From assembly GCF_007827975.1 (NCBI RefSeq), contig NZ_VITT01000006.1: a stretch of 64,000 nucleotides of DNA; one strand, given 5' to 3'. Every line of letters starts with the position of its first letter. Within the stretch, counting starts at the first letter, position 1. The notes beneath the pieces are model-generated. The model was not told the origin of the DNA, did not search any database, and saw only the letters and a list, made by a program, of their open reading frames with translations. Position numbers and translations under genes: made by a program. Shown here piece after piece: positions 24,816-33,122 of this stretch. The DNA comes from Nitrospirillum viridazoti. Lineage in GTDB: Bacteria > Pseudomonadota > Alphaproteobacteria > Azospirillales > Azospirillaceae.

Positions 24816-25691
24816 AGCCATCTTCAGGGGACGGGCGTCCGCCATGCCGCGCGCCACCGGGCAGTGAAAGAAATCCCGGATGCGGGTGATGCGCCCGTCC
24901 CGCCAGCTGATGAAGATGAAGTTGGCGATGGCGCCGTCGCGGTAGGACAGCAGGCCGGGCTGGCCATCGATGCTGCCCGGCACCAGGTGCCAGCCCAGCA
25001 GGCGGCTGTAATTGCCGAAGTAGGGCTCCACGCCCGCGCGGCCGTGGCGGGTGAATTCGCCCATCAGATCCAGGCGCACGTCATCGGCCAGCAGGGCGCG
25101 CACGGCGTCGAAGTCGCGGGCGTTGAACAGGGCGACATAGCGGGCGAGATGCGCCCGCTCCTCCGCCGACAGCACCAGGGGCGCCGGCTCCTCCAGCGTG
25201 GCGGCCAGGGCGCGCAGCTTGGCCCGGCCCCGGTGCAGGGCAGCCTTCACCGCTGCCACACTCATGTCCAGCATGGCCGCGATCTCCGCCAGGGTGTAGC
25301 CCAGCACGTCCATGAGAATGAGGCAGGCGCGCTGGGCGGCCGACAGCTTCATGAAGGGCCGCAGGCCGAACTCCGCCAGTTCGCGCTGGCTGAGCGCGTC
25401 CGTCGTTTCCACCGCCAGATGCTCGTGATCCTCCAGCGGCTCCGTCCGGCCGCCGCGCTTCAACGTGTCCAGCGCGGCGTTGCGGGCGATGCGGAACATC
25501 CAGGCCTCCGGACTATCCAGCCGGTCCGCCCCCGGCCATGCCTGCAGCGCCTTCAGCAGGGTATCCTGCAGCACATCCTCCCCCTCCACCACCGAGCCCA
25601 CCATGCGGGCGCAGAAGGTGTAGAGCCGGGGGCGCAGGTCGCGCACCAGGCGGTCGAAATCCGTCTGGGGCCGGGAATGGATCTGGAGCAT
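24783..25691 (-). CDS. ECF sigma factor with C-terminal SnoaL-like domain (SigJ/ECF41 type)
   Basis: A 302-residue extracytoplasmic-function sigma factor. Region 2 (DFDRLVRDLRPRLYTFCARM, VEGEDVLQDTLLKAL, AWMFRIARNAALD) and region 4 (LSAAQRACLILMDVLGYTLAEIAAML, VAAVKAALHRGRAKLR) are followed by about 110 residues of NTF2-like fold (YVALFNARDFDAVRALLADDVRLDLM), as in ECF41/SigJ factors, where the tail replaces an anti-sigma factor. ATG at 25691 gives a normal N-terminus (MLQIHSRPQTDFD); the open frame extends upstream without coding character. It diverges from a glutathione transferase gene, a plausible target. Confidence 0.88.
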   Translation of the reverse strand: MLQIHSRPQTDFDRLVRDLRPRLYTFCARMVGSVVEGEDVLQDTLLKALQAWPGADRLDSPEAWMFRIARNAALDTLKRGGRTEPLEDHEHLAVETTDALSQRELAEFGLRPFMKLSAAQRACLILMDVLGYTLAEIAAMLDMSVAAVKAALHRGRAKLRALAATLEEPAPLVLSAEERAHLARYVALFNARDFDAVRALLADDVRLDLMGEFTRHGRAGVEPYFGNYSRLLGWHLVPGSIDGQPGLLSYRDGAIANFIFISWRDGRITRIRDFFHCPVARGMADARPLKMASLPQGGAILV

Positions 25692-25850
25692 GGGAAAGAC
25701 GCCTTCCGCTGGGGTGCATCCCCCAAGGACGATCCAGGTCGGTGGAAGGTTACAGGGGGTGCGAAAAATATTTGCGGGCGCGACGCGGAATCCTTTCGGA
25801 TGGCGCCGGCGTCTTAGCGGTGTTCCCCAAACCCACGGAGCATACGCATC

Positions 25851-26486
25851 ATGGAACTCTATACCCTTCCCGGTTCCCCCAGCGCCCGCAAGGTCCTGGC
25901 CGTCATCCACCATCTGGGCCTGACGGTGGAGGTCCACACCCTGGACTTCATGAAGCAGGAGACGCGGCAGCCCGGCTTCCTGGCCCTGAACCCCAACGGC
26001 ATGGTGCCGGTGCTGGTGGACGGCAGCCTGACGCTGTGGGAGAGCTGCGCCATCAACCAGTACCTGGTGGCCAAGGCCGGCGGCTCATCCCTGTTTCCGG
26101 ATGATCCCGCCGTGCGCGCCGACATCACCCGCTGGCAGTTCTGGGAGCAGGCGCATTTCAACAAGGCCTGGGGCACCCTGATCTTCGAAAGCATCATCAA
26201 GCCGCGCAACGGCCTGGGCGAACCGGCGGCCGAGGTCATGGCGTTTTTCCAAAAGGATTTGGCCCGTTTCGCCCCCGTGCTGGAGGCCCACCTGGCCGGC
26301 CGGACCTATCTGGTCGGCGACGGCGTCACCCTGGCCGACTACGGCCTGGTCTGCCTGGAGGGCTATCGCAGCGTGACGCCCTTCGACTGGGCGCCCTTCC
26401 CCAACATCAACCGCTATCTGGACCACATGCGGGAACAGCCTGCCTGGGTGAAGGCGGCCCCGCCGGTGGTGACCGTGGCGGCCTGA
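25851..26486 (+). CDS. Glutathione S-transferase
   Basis: A 211-residue soluble GST. The thioredoxin-like N-terminal domain runs MELYTLPGSPSARKVLAVI, with the cis-proline loop GMVPVLVDGSLTLWESCAI where ES contacts glutathione. An all-helical C-terminal domain follows, with LVGDGVTLADYGLVCLEG as the N-capping signature. Ser in GSPSA is the likely activating residue. It is divergent from the ECF41-type sigma factor gene, so sigma-directed induction in stress is plausible but unproven. Maleylacetoacetate isomerase activity is not supported by the motif. Confidence 0.88.
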   Translation: MELYTLPGSPSARKVLAVIHHLGLTVEVHTLDFMKQETRQPGFLALNPNGMVPVLVDGSLTLWESCAINQYLVAKAGGSSLFPDDPAVRADITRWQFWEQAHFNKAWGTLIFESIIKPRNGLGEPAAEVMAFFQKDLARFAPVLEAHLAGRTYLVGDGVTLADYGLVCLEGYRSVTPFDWAPFPNINRYLDHMREQPAWVKAAPPVVTVAA

Positions 26487-26494
26487 CGCGGGAC

Positions 26495-26520
26495 GCGCGG
26501 CGGGCTCGCACCCGCCGCGC
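26495..26520 (+). terminator. Hairpin terminator after glutathione transferase
   Basis: A perfect 10-bp stem GCGCGGCGGG/CCCGCCGCGC with a 6-base loop lies 8 bases after the GST stop, followed by TTCTC. The T-tract is short, so it may be imperfect. It could also serve the convergent membrane-protein gene. Confidence 0.6.
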
Positions 26521-26523
26521 TTC

Positions 26524-26979
26524 TCACCCGGTGAACGGGTCTTCGTACCGAGCGATGGGCTGACCTCGTACGGCCAAACTCACCTGTGTCATGGCGATCA
26601 TGATGACCGTCGCCCCAGCCAACATGCCACCCGCGTCCTGGTGAGCAAGAAGTGTTGCGATCAACTCAGCCACCAGGACATAGCCGATGCGATGGAGAGC
26701 ACGGTCGCTCAAAGGCCCCCACCAGAACACCCGGGCGTCAGCCCGTCGCTGCTTGTTGAGAGCGGAAACAGCGTTCTGAAAACGCGAATCGCACACGCCG
26801 GTAAAAAACAGCGTGAGGGTAAGTATCAAGACGGTTCCAGTGGTCAGGAAGCTCACCCATTCCAGCCGCTCTGGAAAGAGAAATGAGGCAGGGACGAGCA
26901 GCGCATTGATCACGGCAACCGCAATCACCAGAGACCGCAGCCGCAACGCCAGCTTTGTCACAGGGAGATTTTCACTCAT
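26524..26979 (-). CDS. Four-helix inner-membrane protein, unknown
   Basis: A 151-residue hypothetical protein with four predicted hydrophobic helices: VIAVAVINALLVPASFLF, FLTTGTVLILTLTLFFTGV, IGYVLVAELIATLLAHQ and AGATVIMIAMTQVSLAV. A basic cytoplasmic loop (NKQRRADARVFWWGP) joins the two pairs. I do not recognise the family. It is somewhat lower in GC than its neighbours and stands alone. Confidence 0.6.
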   Translation of the reverse strand: MSENLPVTKLALRLRSLVIAVAVINALLVPASFLFPERLEWVSFLTTGTVLILTLTLFFTGVCDSRFQNAVSALNKQRRADARVFWWGPLSDRALHRIGYVLVAELIATLLAHQDAGGMLAGATVIMIAMTQVSLAVRGQPIARYEDPFTG

Positions 26980-27227
26980 GGACCGATTATCCGGGAAAGT
27001 CGACCTAACGGCAATCTCCCATCAGCTTCACCTCTCCCTACCGTCCAGCCAGACGGCAGAGCAATGCGGGCTGCGGAAGCATACGCCGCGGAAGGCTACG
27101 AGCTGCTGCGCATGGAAGACCAGGGCTAAGCCGGGACGACGACGGAGGCTGGCACAACGGCGCCGCATCTGCGCCACAGCGGGCATGCCCCCCGCCAAAC
27201 CCCTGGCTCACGACTGGAATAATGGAC

Positions 27228-27869
27228 TTAACCCGCCAGTTCGCGCTGAAGATCGTCCAACGTGCCCTGGATGTGCCGGGCGGTCAGTGTCTCCACCACC
27301 GGGGCGTCGCCGGCCATCCAGGCGTCGAACAAGGCGCGGTGCTCGTCCCGCGCCCTGTCGTCACGGCCCTGGGGTTCCAGGTGCACCCGGACATAGCGTT
27401 CCGACAGGATGTGCAGGCGTTCCATCAGCTGGCTGGTGATGCCGCCCGCCGGGCGGATCAGCGCCATGTGGAAGGCGCGGTTGTGGGTGACGTGGCCGGT
27501 GCCGGCGGTCCCCTGCTCCCGCTCCAGCGCCAGCAGCTCGGCCCGGGCGTGGTCCCGGTCGGCCGGGGTGGCGCGCCGGGCGCCGTCCGCCGTCGCGCCG
27601 GGTTCCAGCTTCAGGCGCAGGGCGAACACCTCCGTCGCCTCTTCCGCCGTCAGGGTGTTCACCACATAGCCCCGGTTGGGGAAGGAGGTGACCAGGCCGT
27701 CCTGCTCCAGCCGGCCCAAGGCCTCGCGCAGGGGGATCTTGCTGATGCCCAGCTGGTTGGCGACCGCCGCCTGCTGCACCGCCGTGCCCGGTGCCATGGT
27801 GCCCAGCAGGATATGGTCCCGCACGATTTCATAGGCCTGGTCGGGCAGACTGCGAACGATGATGCTCAT
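27228..27869 (-). CDS. GntR family regulator, FCD type
   Basis: A 213-residue GntR-type DNA-binding regulator. The winged helix is YEIVRDHILLGTMAPGTAVQ, followed by QLGISKIPLREALGRLEQDG and SFPNRGYVVN. A helical FCD ligand domain follows, with metal-site-like residues in HNRAFHMALIRPAGG and DEHRALFDAWMAGD. It lies downstream of the glycosidase pair on the same strand and probably senses a sugar acid or related intermediate. A LacI-type palindrome lies upstream of it, so it may itself be regulated by another factor. Confidence 0.85.
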   Translation of the reverse strand: MSIIVRSLPDQAYEIVRDHILLGTMAPGTAVQQAAVANQLGISKIPLREALGRLEQDGLVTSFPNRGYVVNTLTAEEATEVFALRLKLEPGATADGARRATPADRDHARAELLALEREQGTAGTGHVTHNRAFHMALIRPAGGITSQLMERLHILSERYVRVHLEPQGRDDRARDEHRALFDAWMAGDAPVVETLTARHIQGTLDDLQRELAG

Positions 27870-27951
27870 GCGGCGGATTCAGTCGGGAGGGGGGTCGCGG
27901 CGGACTGCCGTACCCCATCATACCATTTTCCGAATGAAAGTCCGCTGGCGC

Positions 27952-27965
27952 TGTTAGCGCTAACA
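27952..27965. promoter_or_regulatory. Perfect LacI-family operator palindrome
   Basis: TGTTAGCGCTAACA is a perfect 14-bp palindrome with the central CG typical of LacI-family operators. It differs by one base from the xylose operator TGTTAGCGCTACCA that I recall from Caulobacter XylR. It lies 83 bp upstream of the gntR start and just past the alpha-galactosidase stop. No LacI-family gene is present in the window, so the regulator acts from elsewhere. Confidence 0.75.
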
Positions 27966-27966
27966 C

Positions 27967-29496
27967 CTACCGGGTGGCGCGCAGCAGCACCACGCCGTGC
28001 GCCGGCACCGTGTGGACGGCACGGGGCGCCACGCTGCGGTGGGCCCACAGGTCGCGCACGCTGGGATGGTCGCCCAGGCCCAGGGCGGGCCAATCGGCCG
28101 TCATGACCACCGGCTTGTCCGTGCGGTTGAACAGGCCCACGGCGACCGAGCCGTCGGCCAGGGGCCGGGTCCAGACCTCCATCCCGTCCCGCTTGCGCAC
28201 CGGCAAGCCCTGGCGGCCCAGCGGATCCTGGTCGATGGCGATGACCTCGGCATTGCCCAGCAGGGCCAGCGTGTCCTTGGTCATGGACCGGGCGTCATTG
28301 CCCATCAGCAGGGGCGCCGCCATCAGGGCCCACAGGCTGATGTGGGTGCGGTACTCCTCGGTCGTCATGCCGCCGTTGCCGACCTCCAGCATGTCGGGAT
28401 CGTTCCAGCCGCCGGGGCCGGTATGATGGGGCACGCCGTTCTTGTCGAAGCCGATGGCCGCCATGCTGGCGTAGCTGTCCTCGATATCGCCCGTGGTGCG
28501 CCACAGGTTGCCGCCCACGTCGCGGCCCCAGGCGCCCACGTCGAACCGGCCATATTCGCACAGGCTGTAGACGACGGGGCGGCCGGTGGCGGCCCCCGCG
28601 GCGGCCAGGGCCGCCCCCATCTGCTGATAGACGGCCTGCACCGTCTCCGCGGTGTGGTAGAAGCCCTCGCCCGAGCAGAGGTCGTACTTCAGGTAATCGA
28701 CGCCCCATTCCGCCCAGGTGCGGGCGTCCTGCTCCACATGGCCGTAGCTGCCGGCGTAGCCGGCGCAACTCTTAGGCCCGGGGGAGCTGTAGATGCCCAG
28801 CTTCAGCCCCCGCGCGTGGACATAGTCGGCCAGGGCCTTCATGTCCGGGAACTTGGCGTTGGGATGCAGCACGCCATCGGGCCCCCGTTCCCCCTGCCAG
28901 CCGTCATCGATGTTGACATAGACATAGCCGGCGTCGCGCAGGCCGCTGCGCACCAGGGCGTCAGCGATATCCCGCACCGTCTTGTCGTCGATGGCCTCGG
29001 CGAACTTGTTCCAACTGCTCCACCCCATGGGCGGGGTGCGGGCCAGGCCGTTGCCAGGCACATGGGCCGGGGCGGGCAGCGGGTAGGTCGGGAAGTCCAG
29101 GGCCGCCATCTCCGCCGCCGTGGCGCGATGGGCCGATGCCTCCTGCTTTTCGTACCAGACCTGGCCGGTCAACGTCACGCCCTGCCCGTTCGGCGCCAGG
29201 GTCAGGTCCAGGGGCTTCAACTTGGGATTGCCGTTGTCGATATGGAAGACCAGCCTTTTCCCTGCCGGCCCCTCCCCCACCACCTTCAAGTCCAGCATGG
29301 GCAAGTCGCCATACCACTCGGACGTGATGGTGCCGTGCAGGCCACCCGCGTCCTGGCGGATGACCATCTTGCTGAAACGGGGGAAGGACGGGGCGGCCTG
29401 GAAGACCCAGTCGCCCGTCAGGTCGGCCGCCATCGCCGCCGTGGCCGGGCCGGCGAGAAGAATGCCAGCCAGGACGCGGCGGAAAAGCTGGTTCAT
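27967..29496 (-). CDS. Exported alpha-galactosidase (GH27)
   Basis: A 509-residue glycoside hydrolase with a Sec signal peptide (VLAGILLAGPATAAMAA). An N-terminal beta-rich domain of about 130 residues (LTGDWVFQAAPSFPRFSKMV) precedes the GH27 barrel, which starts TPPMGWSSWNKFAEA. The nucleophile is D272 in YLKYDLC and the acid/base is D337 in TTGDIEDSY; WNDPDMLEVGNGGMT is also typical. It would remove terminal alpha-linked galactose from plant oligosaccharides, or beta-L-arabinopyranose, which some GH27 enzymes accept. Its ATG overlaps the arabinofuranosidase stop (ATGA), so the two are co-translated. Confidence 0.92.
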   Translation of the reverse strand: MNQLFRRVLAGILLAGPATAAMAADLTGDWVFQAAPSFPRFSKMVIRQDAGGLHGTITSEWYGDLPMLDLKVVGEGPAGKRLVFHIDNGNPKLKPLDLTLAPNGQGVTLTGQVWYEKQEASAHRATAAEMAALDFPTYPLPAPAHVPGNGLARTPPMGWSSWNKFAEAIDDKTVRDIADALVRSGLRDAGYVYVNIDDGWQGERGPDGVLHPNAKFPDMKALADYVHARGLKLGIYSSPGPKSCAGYAGSYGHVEQDARTWAEWGVDYLKYDLCSGEGFYHTAETVQAVYQQMGAALAAAGAATGRPVVYSLCEYGRFDVGAWGRDVGGNLWRTTGDIEDSYASMAAIGFDKNGVPHHTGPGGWNDPDMLEVGNGGMTTEEYRTHISLWALMAAPLLMGNDARSMTKDTLALLGNAEVIAIDQDPLGRQGLPVRKRDGMEVWTRPLADGSVAVGLFNRTDKPVVMTADWPALGLGDHPSVRDLWAHRSVAPRAVHTVPAHGVVLLRATR

Positions 29497-31085
29497 TTCA
29501 GTTCCAGAACGACGACGGACTTGGCCGGCAGGGTCACACTGACGGTGTCGCCCGACAGCTTGGCGTCACTGAAAGCCACCGGCACCACCGTTTGCGGATG
29601 ATCGAAGGTGTTGTCGCTGTTCATGGCCGGGGCCGTCAGGATGCGGCCGGTGACCTTGCCCGCCTTCAACCCGGCCAACGTCACCTGCACGGGGGCCGCC
29701 TTGTTCGGATCGACGTTGGTCAGGGCCAGACGGGTGACGCCGTCCGTGCCACGGCCGGCCGAGGCGCTGACGGCGGGGACGGTGCGGCCGCCCTGGCTGT
29801 AGTCCGGCCCCGTCACCGCCACGGGCAGGCTGGTGGCGCCCTGGAAGCCCTTGTACATGTCAAAGACATGGTAGGTCGGCGTCAGCACCATGCGCGGCCC
29901 GTCGGTCAGGATCATGGCCTGCAGCACGTTCACCATCTGGGCGATGTTGGCCATGCGCACGCGGTCGGCATGGGCATGGAAGATGTTGAGGCTGATCGCC
30001 GCCACCACCGCGTCGCGCAGGGTGTTCTGCTGCTGCAGGAAGCCGGGGTTGCTGCCGGGGGTGGGGTCGTGCCAGGTGCCCCATTCGTCCACCACCAAGG
30101 CGACCCGCTTCTCCGGGTCGTACTTGTCCATGATGGCGCTGTGGTGGCTGATGAAGGTGCCGATCTGGTAGGCGCCAAAGATGCTGGCGAACCATTCCGT
30201 CTCACCGAACTCGGTGGCGGAGCCCTTCTTGGCCCAGGTGCCCTTTGGCACCATGTTGAACGAGGCCACGTCGTAATAATGCATGGACAGCGCGTCGATT
30301 TCCTTGGCCGCCCGCGCCATGATGGTCTCGGTCCAGGCGGTGTCGTCATCGCTGGGGCCCACGGCGATGAACTTGGTCGGCTGGCCGGCGCCCGGCTTCA
30401 GGAAGGTGCGGGTCTGGCGCAACAGGTCGGCGTAGTAATCGGCCCGCATGTTGCCGCCGCAGCCCCAAACCTCGTTGCCCACGGCGAACCAGTTCAGGGT
30501 CCAGGGCTTGTCCCGGCCGTTGGCCCGGCGTTCCTGCACCAGGGTGCCGTGGTTGTCCGCCGTCATGTAGGCGACCCAGTCGGCCATTTCGCGCACGCTG
30601 CCGCTGCCCAGGTTGCCGTTGACGTAGGTGCCGGCGCCGATCAGTTCGGAGAAGTCCATGAATTCATGGGTGCCGAAGGCGTTGTTCTCCTCCACCCCGC
30701 CCCAGTTGGTGTTCACGATGACGGGGCGGCGGTCCTTGGGGCCGATGCCGTCGCGCCAATGGTATTCATCGGCGAAGCAGCCGCCAGGCCAGCGCACCAC
30801 CGGCACATGCAGGTTCTTCAGCGCCTCCACCACGTCCTTGCGATAGCCGCGGATGTTGGGGATGGGGCTGTCCGGACCCACCCAGATGCCGCCATAGATC
30901 TGCGTGCCCAGATGCTCCGCGAACTGGCCATAGATCGCCGGGGCGATGACCGGGCCGGGATGGTCGGCCTGAACGGTCACCGTTGCCGAGGGGGCGGCGA
31001 AGGCCATCGGGGCGCCCAGGGCGGTGCCCGCCAGCAGGACGGCGGCGGCAATGGGGCCGGCAGTGGGGCGAAGAGCACGGATCAT
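29493..31085 (-). CDS. Exported alpha-L-arabinofuranosidase (GH51)
   Basis: A 530-residue GH51 enzyme that releases arabinose from arabinan, arabinoxylan or arabinogalactan side chains. A signal peptide (IAAAVLLAGTALGAPMAFA) directs export, which is less common because many bacterial GH51 enzymes are intracellular. Landmarks are IYGQFAEHLGTQIYGGIWVG, VVRWPGGCFADEYHWRDGIG, the acid/base E205 in WFAVGNEVWGCGG and the nucleophile E334 in LVVDEWGTWHD. ATG at 31085 is chosen since upstream sequence is not coding-like. It is the first gene of an operon with the alpha-galactosidase and diverges from the Tat-exported protein. Confidence 0.93.
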   Translation of the reverse strand: MIRALRPTAGPIAAAVLLAGTALGAPMAFAAPSATVTVQADHPGPVIAPAIYGQFAEHLGTQIYGGIWVGPDSPIPNIRGYRKDVVEALKNLHVPVVRWPGGCFADEYHWRDGIGPKDRRPVIVNTNWGGVEENNAFGTHEFMDFSELIGAGTYVNGNLGSGSVREMADWVAYMTADNHGTLVQERRANGRDKPWTLNWFAVGNEVWGCGGNMRADYYADLLRQTRTFLKPGAGQPTKFIAVGPSDDDTAWTETIMARAAKEIDALSMHYYDVASFNMVPKGTWAKKGSATEFGETEWFASIFGAYQIGTFISHHSAIMDKYDPEKRVALVVDEWGTWHDPTPGSNPGFLQQQNTLRDAVVAAISLNIFHAHADRVRMANIAQMVNVLQAMILTDGPRMVLTPTYHVFDMYKGFQGATSLPVAVTGPDYSQGGRTVPAVSASAGRGTDGVTRLALTNVDPNKAAPVQVTLAGLKAGKVTGRILTAPAMNSDNTFDHPQTVVPVAFSDAKLSGDTVSVTLPAKSVVVLELK

Positions 31086-31111
31086 TCCTGGAGGCACTCC
31101 CTGTGGTATTT

Positions 31112-31133
31112 TTAAGTCGTATAATAGTACTAT
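31112..31133. promoter_or_regulatory. AT-rich operator candidate in divergent glycosidase promoter
   Basis: TTAAGTCGTAT (31112-31122) runs into the 10-bp palindrome ATAGTACTAT (31124-31133). The same 11-mer recurs upstream of the TonB receptor (37889-37899). TATAATAGTACTAT closely matches TTTAATAATACTAT beside araD1 (39092-39105). It is probably a shared regulator site of the sugar regulon. Confidence 0.5.
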
Positions 31134-31175
31134 CCGGCGGCAGCGAGGTTGTAAACCATTCGCGGGCCGGCCACC

Positions 31176-31205
31176 GCCGGAAAAGAACAAGCCGGAAAAG
31201 AACAA
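31176..31205. repeat. Tandem 15-bp direct repeat
   Basis: Two perfect head-to-tail copies of GCCGGAAAAGAACAA (31176-31190, 31191-31205), followed by a degenerate third (GCAGGAACAGGAG) that supplies the ribosome site of the next gene. It lies in the 5' untranslated part of the Tat-exported protein gene. Confidence 0.75.
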
Positions 31206-31227
31206 GCAGGAACAGGAGACGTCATCC

Positions 31228-32991
31228 GTGCCCCATCCAGTAACCCGCCGCGCCTTCCTGGCCAGCGGCGCCGGCACCGCCGCGGCGCTGGCCGCCACCG
31301 CCCCGGCGGCAGCGGCGTCCGGCACGCCCAGCCCGGACTTGCAGTTGCTGACCTCCCGCAGCGGCGTCTACACCCCGGCCAAGGGCGAGGCGGTGCTGCA
31401 GTTCAGCTTCGATTTCCCCGAGGCGTCGGTGCAGGTGGGCCCTTTGCTGATGGGCTTCCGGGTGCAGACGTATGAGAACGCCTACGCCATCGACCCCACG
31501 GTGACGCGCGTGGTGCGCGACGGCAACCGCACCACCCTGACCTGCGACGGCCTGCTGTGGGCCGGCGGCCAGGAAAAGGCGCCGGGCACGCTGGTGGCCG
31601 AATTCACGGTGGAGGCGGACGGCACGGTGCAGTGGACGGCCAAGGCCGAGGCGCCGCACCCCGTGAAGTCCATCACCACCGTGGTGCGCGGCCTGCCGCG
31701 CGGTGAAATCTCCGTCTCCGGCCAGGATTTCACCGATTTGAAGGATGATGAGAAGGTCTTCGAATATCCCAACTTCTTCCATGGGGTGGCGACGCCCCTG
31801 GCTGTGCTGAAGGCCGCTGACGGCCGTCACTTCGCCCTGTCGGCGCGGCAGACGGCGGTGCGCACCTGCCGCTTCTTCTTCCAGCCGGGGCCGGACGGCT
31901 ACCGCGTCGAGCTGATCCATGAGGGCGAGGGTTGGGCCAAGGCCACCAACCTGGCGACCCCGCCATGGCGGGTGGGCCCCGCGGCGGATTACGCGGCCGC
32001 CGTAGCCCCCCACTTCGCCCATGTGGAAAAGACCTACGGCATCCCGCCGCTGGCCACCCGGCCGGACATGCCGGCGTGGATGCGGGAGGTCGACCTGGTG
32101 CTGAGCGTCCACGGCGCGCACTGGACCGGCTACATCTTCAACGACTATGCCCGCATCCTGGAGATCCTGCGCTGGACCGCCACGCAGATCGACCCGAAGC
32201 GCGTCATGGTGTTCCTGCCGGCCTGGGACGGCCGCTATTACTGGAATTACCCCCTGTACCAGCCCGACCCGCGCATGGGCGGGGCGGAGGGCTTCAAGCG
32301 CCTGGTCAGCCAGGCGCAGAAGCTGGGCTTCCGCATCGTCCCCATGTTCGGCACCAACAGCGCCAACAAGGTGTGGGAGGAGTTCAAGCTGTTCGCCGAC
32401 GCCACGACGGAGCGGGTGGACGGCGATTCCTTCGACCTGAACTGGGTGGACTGGGACAACGACCGGTCCGGCGAGGGCTGGATGCCCTTCATGAACCTGG
32501 GCGTGGACTCCTGGCGCCGCTGGTTGGGGGAGCGCATCTCCGCCACCATCAGGCAGTTCGGCGTCGACGGCTATTTCCTGGACATCGCCGGGGCGGCCAT
32601 CAACAACACCAAGGCCGACATGCATGAGGGCACGCGCCGGCTGGTGCAGGATCTGGCGCACCGCCATCCCGGCATCCCGCCGGTGGGGGAGATGCTGTAC
32701 GACGCCCAGATGGCCTTCATCCCCATGAGCCATGTGACACGCTACGCCCTGGCCCCGGCCGCCTACGACGGTCACGTGCGCAGCTATCAGCATCTGAGCC
32801 GCCCGGCCCCCGGCCGGGGCAGCACCGGCGTGCACGAGGCGGGCTTCGGCACCTACAAGCCCGAGATCCCGCCCCACCAGCGCGCCATCCCCACCATCAC
32901 CGTGGTGGACGACACCTTCACGAAGGAACGCGCCGCCATGGCGGACTACATCAAACAGGCCAAGGCCTGGGGTGAGGCGCGGCGGAAGTAG
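31228..32991 (+). CDS. Tat-exported TIM-barrel glycoside-hydrolase-like protein, unknown specificity
   Basis: A 587-residue protein. A twin-arginine signal (TRRAFLASG, RR at 7-8) and an Ala-rich stretch indicate folded export to the periplasm. About 270 residues of beta-rich domain precede a barrel-like region starting at MREVDLVLSVHGAHWTGYIF. VDGYFLDIAGA holds D447 and D452, resembling nucleophile strands of GH31/GH36-like enzymes, and VGEMLYDA holds E488. The overall look is of an uncharacterised glycosidase (possibly a DUF6259-like family, low certainty). GTG at 31228 is chosen for its AGGAGAC ribosome site and the signal. It diverges from arabinofuranosidase, so an arabino- or galacto-oligosaccharide substrate is likely. 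Confidence 0.7.
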   Translation: MPHPVTRRAFLASGAGTAAALAATAPAAAASGTPSPDLQLLTSRSGVYTPAKGEAVLQFSFDFPEASVQVGPLLMGFRVQTYENAYAIDPTVTRVVRDGNRTTLTCDGLLWAGGQEKAPGTLVAEFTVEADGTVQWTAKAEAPHPVKSITTVVRGLPRGEISVSGQDFTDLKDDEKVFEYPNFFHGVATPLAVLKAADGRHFALSARQTAVRTCRFFFQPGPDGYRVELIHEGEGWAKATNLATPPWRVGPAADYAAAVAPHFAHVEKTYGIPPLATRPDMPAWMREVDLVLSVHGAHWTGYIFNDYARILEILRWTATQIDPKRVMVFLPAWDGRYYWNYPLYQPDPRMGGAEGFKRLVSQAQKLGFRIVPMFGTNSANKVWEEFKLFADATTERVDGDSFDLNWVDWDNDRSGEGWMPFMNLGVDSWRRWLGERISATIRQFGVDGYFLDIAGAAINNTKADMHEGTRRLVQDLAHRHPGIPPVGEMLYDAQMAFIPMSHVTRYALAPAAYDGHVRSYQHLSRPAPGRGSTGVHEAGFGTYKPEIPPHQRAIPTITVVDDTFTKERAAMADYIKQAKAWGEARRK

Positions 32992-33068
32992 GCCGCGACT
33001 GCGGCCGCCGGGATTTTCCGAGGAGCGTGGCGGGCGGATGCCCGCCGGCGCTTGAGGAAAACAAAGAA

Positions 33069-33102
33069 AAAGGCCGCCGACCCATCGGGGCAGGCGGCCT
33101 TT
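33069..33102. terminator. Bidirectional intrinsic terminator
   Basis: AAAGGCCGCC (33069-33078) pairs with GGCGGCCTTT (33093-33102) around a 14-base loop. A run of A precedes it and TTTCATTT follows, so it serves both the Tat-protein gene (plus) and the converging permease gene (minus). Confidence 0.85.
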
Positions 33103-33122
33103 CATTTCAAGCGTGGTCGCCT

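Noticed and set aside
25851..26486. Glutathione transferase as maleylacetoacetate isomerase
   Set aside because: It is far from hmgA-fahA and the active-site segment GSPSA does not show the SSxxC-type motif expected of that isomerase.
26980..27227. Possible gene remnant (reads AMRAAEAYAAEGYELLRMEDQG before a stop)
   Set aside because: Only about 20 plausible codons with no start context, no family match I recognise and no continuing frame; treated as non-coding.
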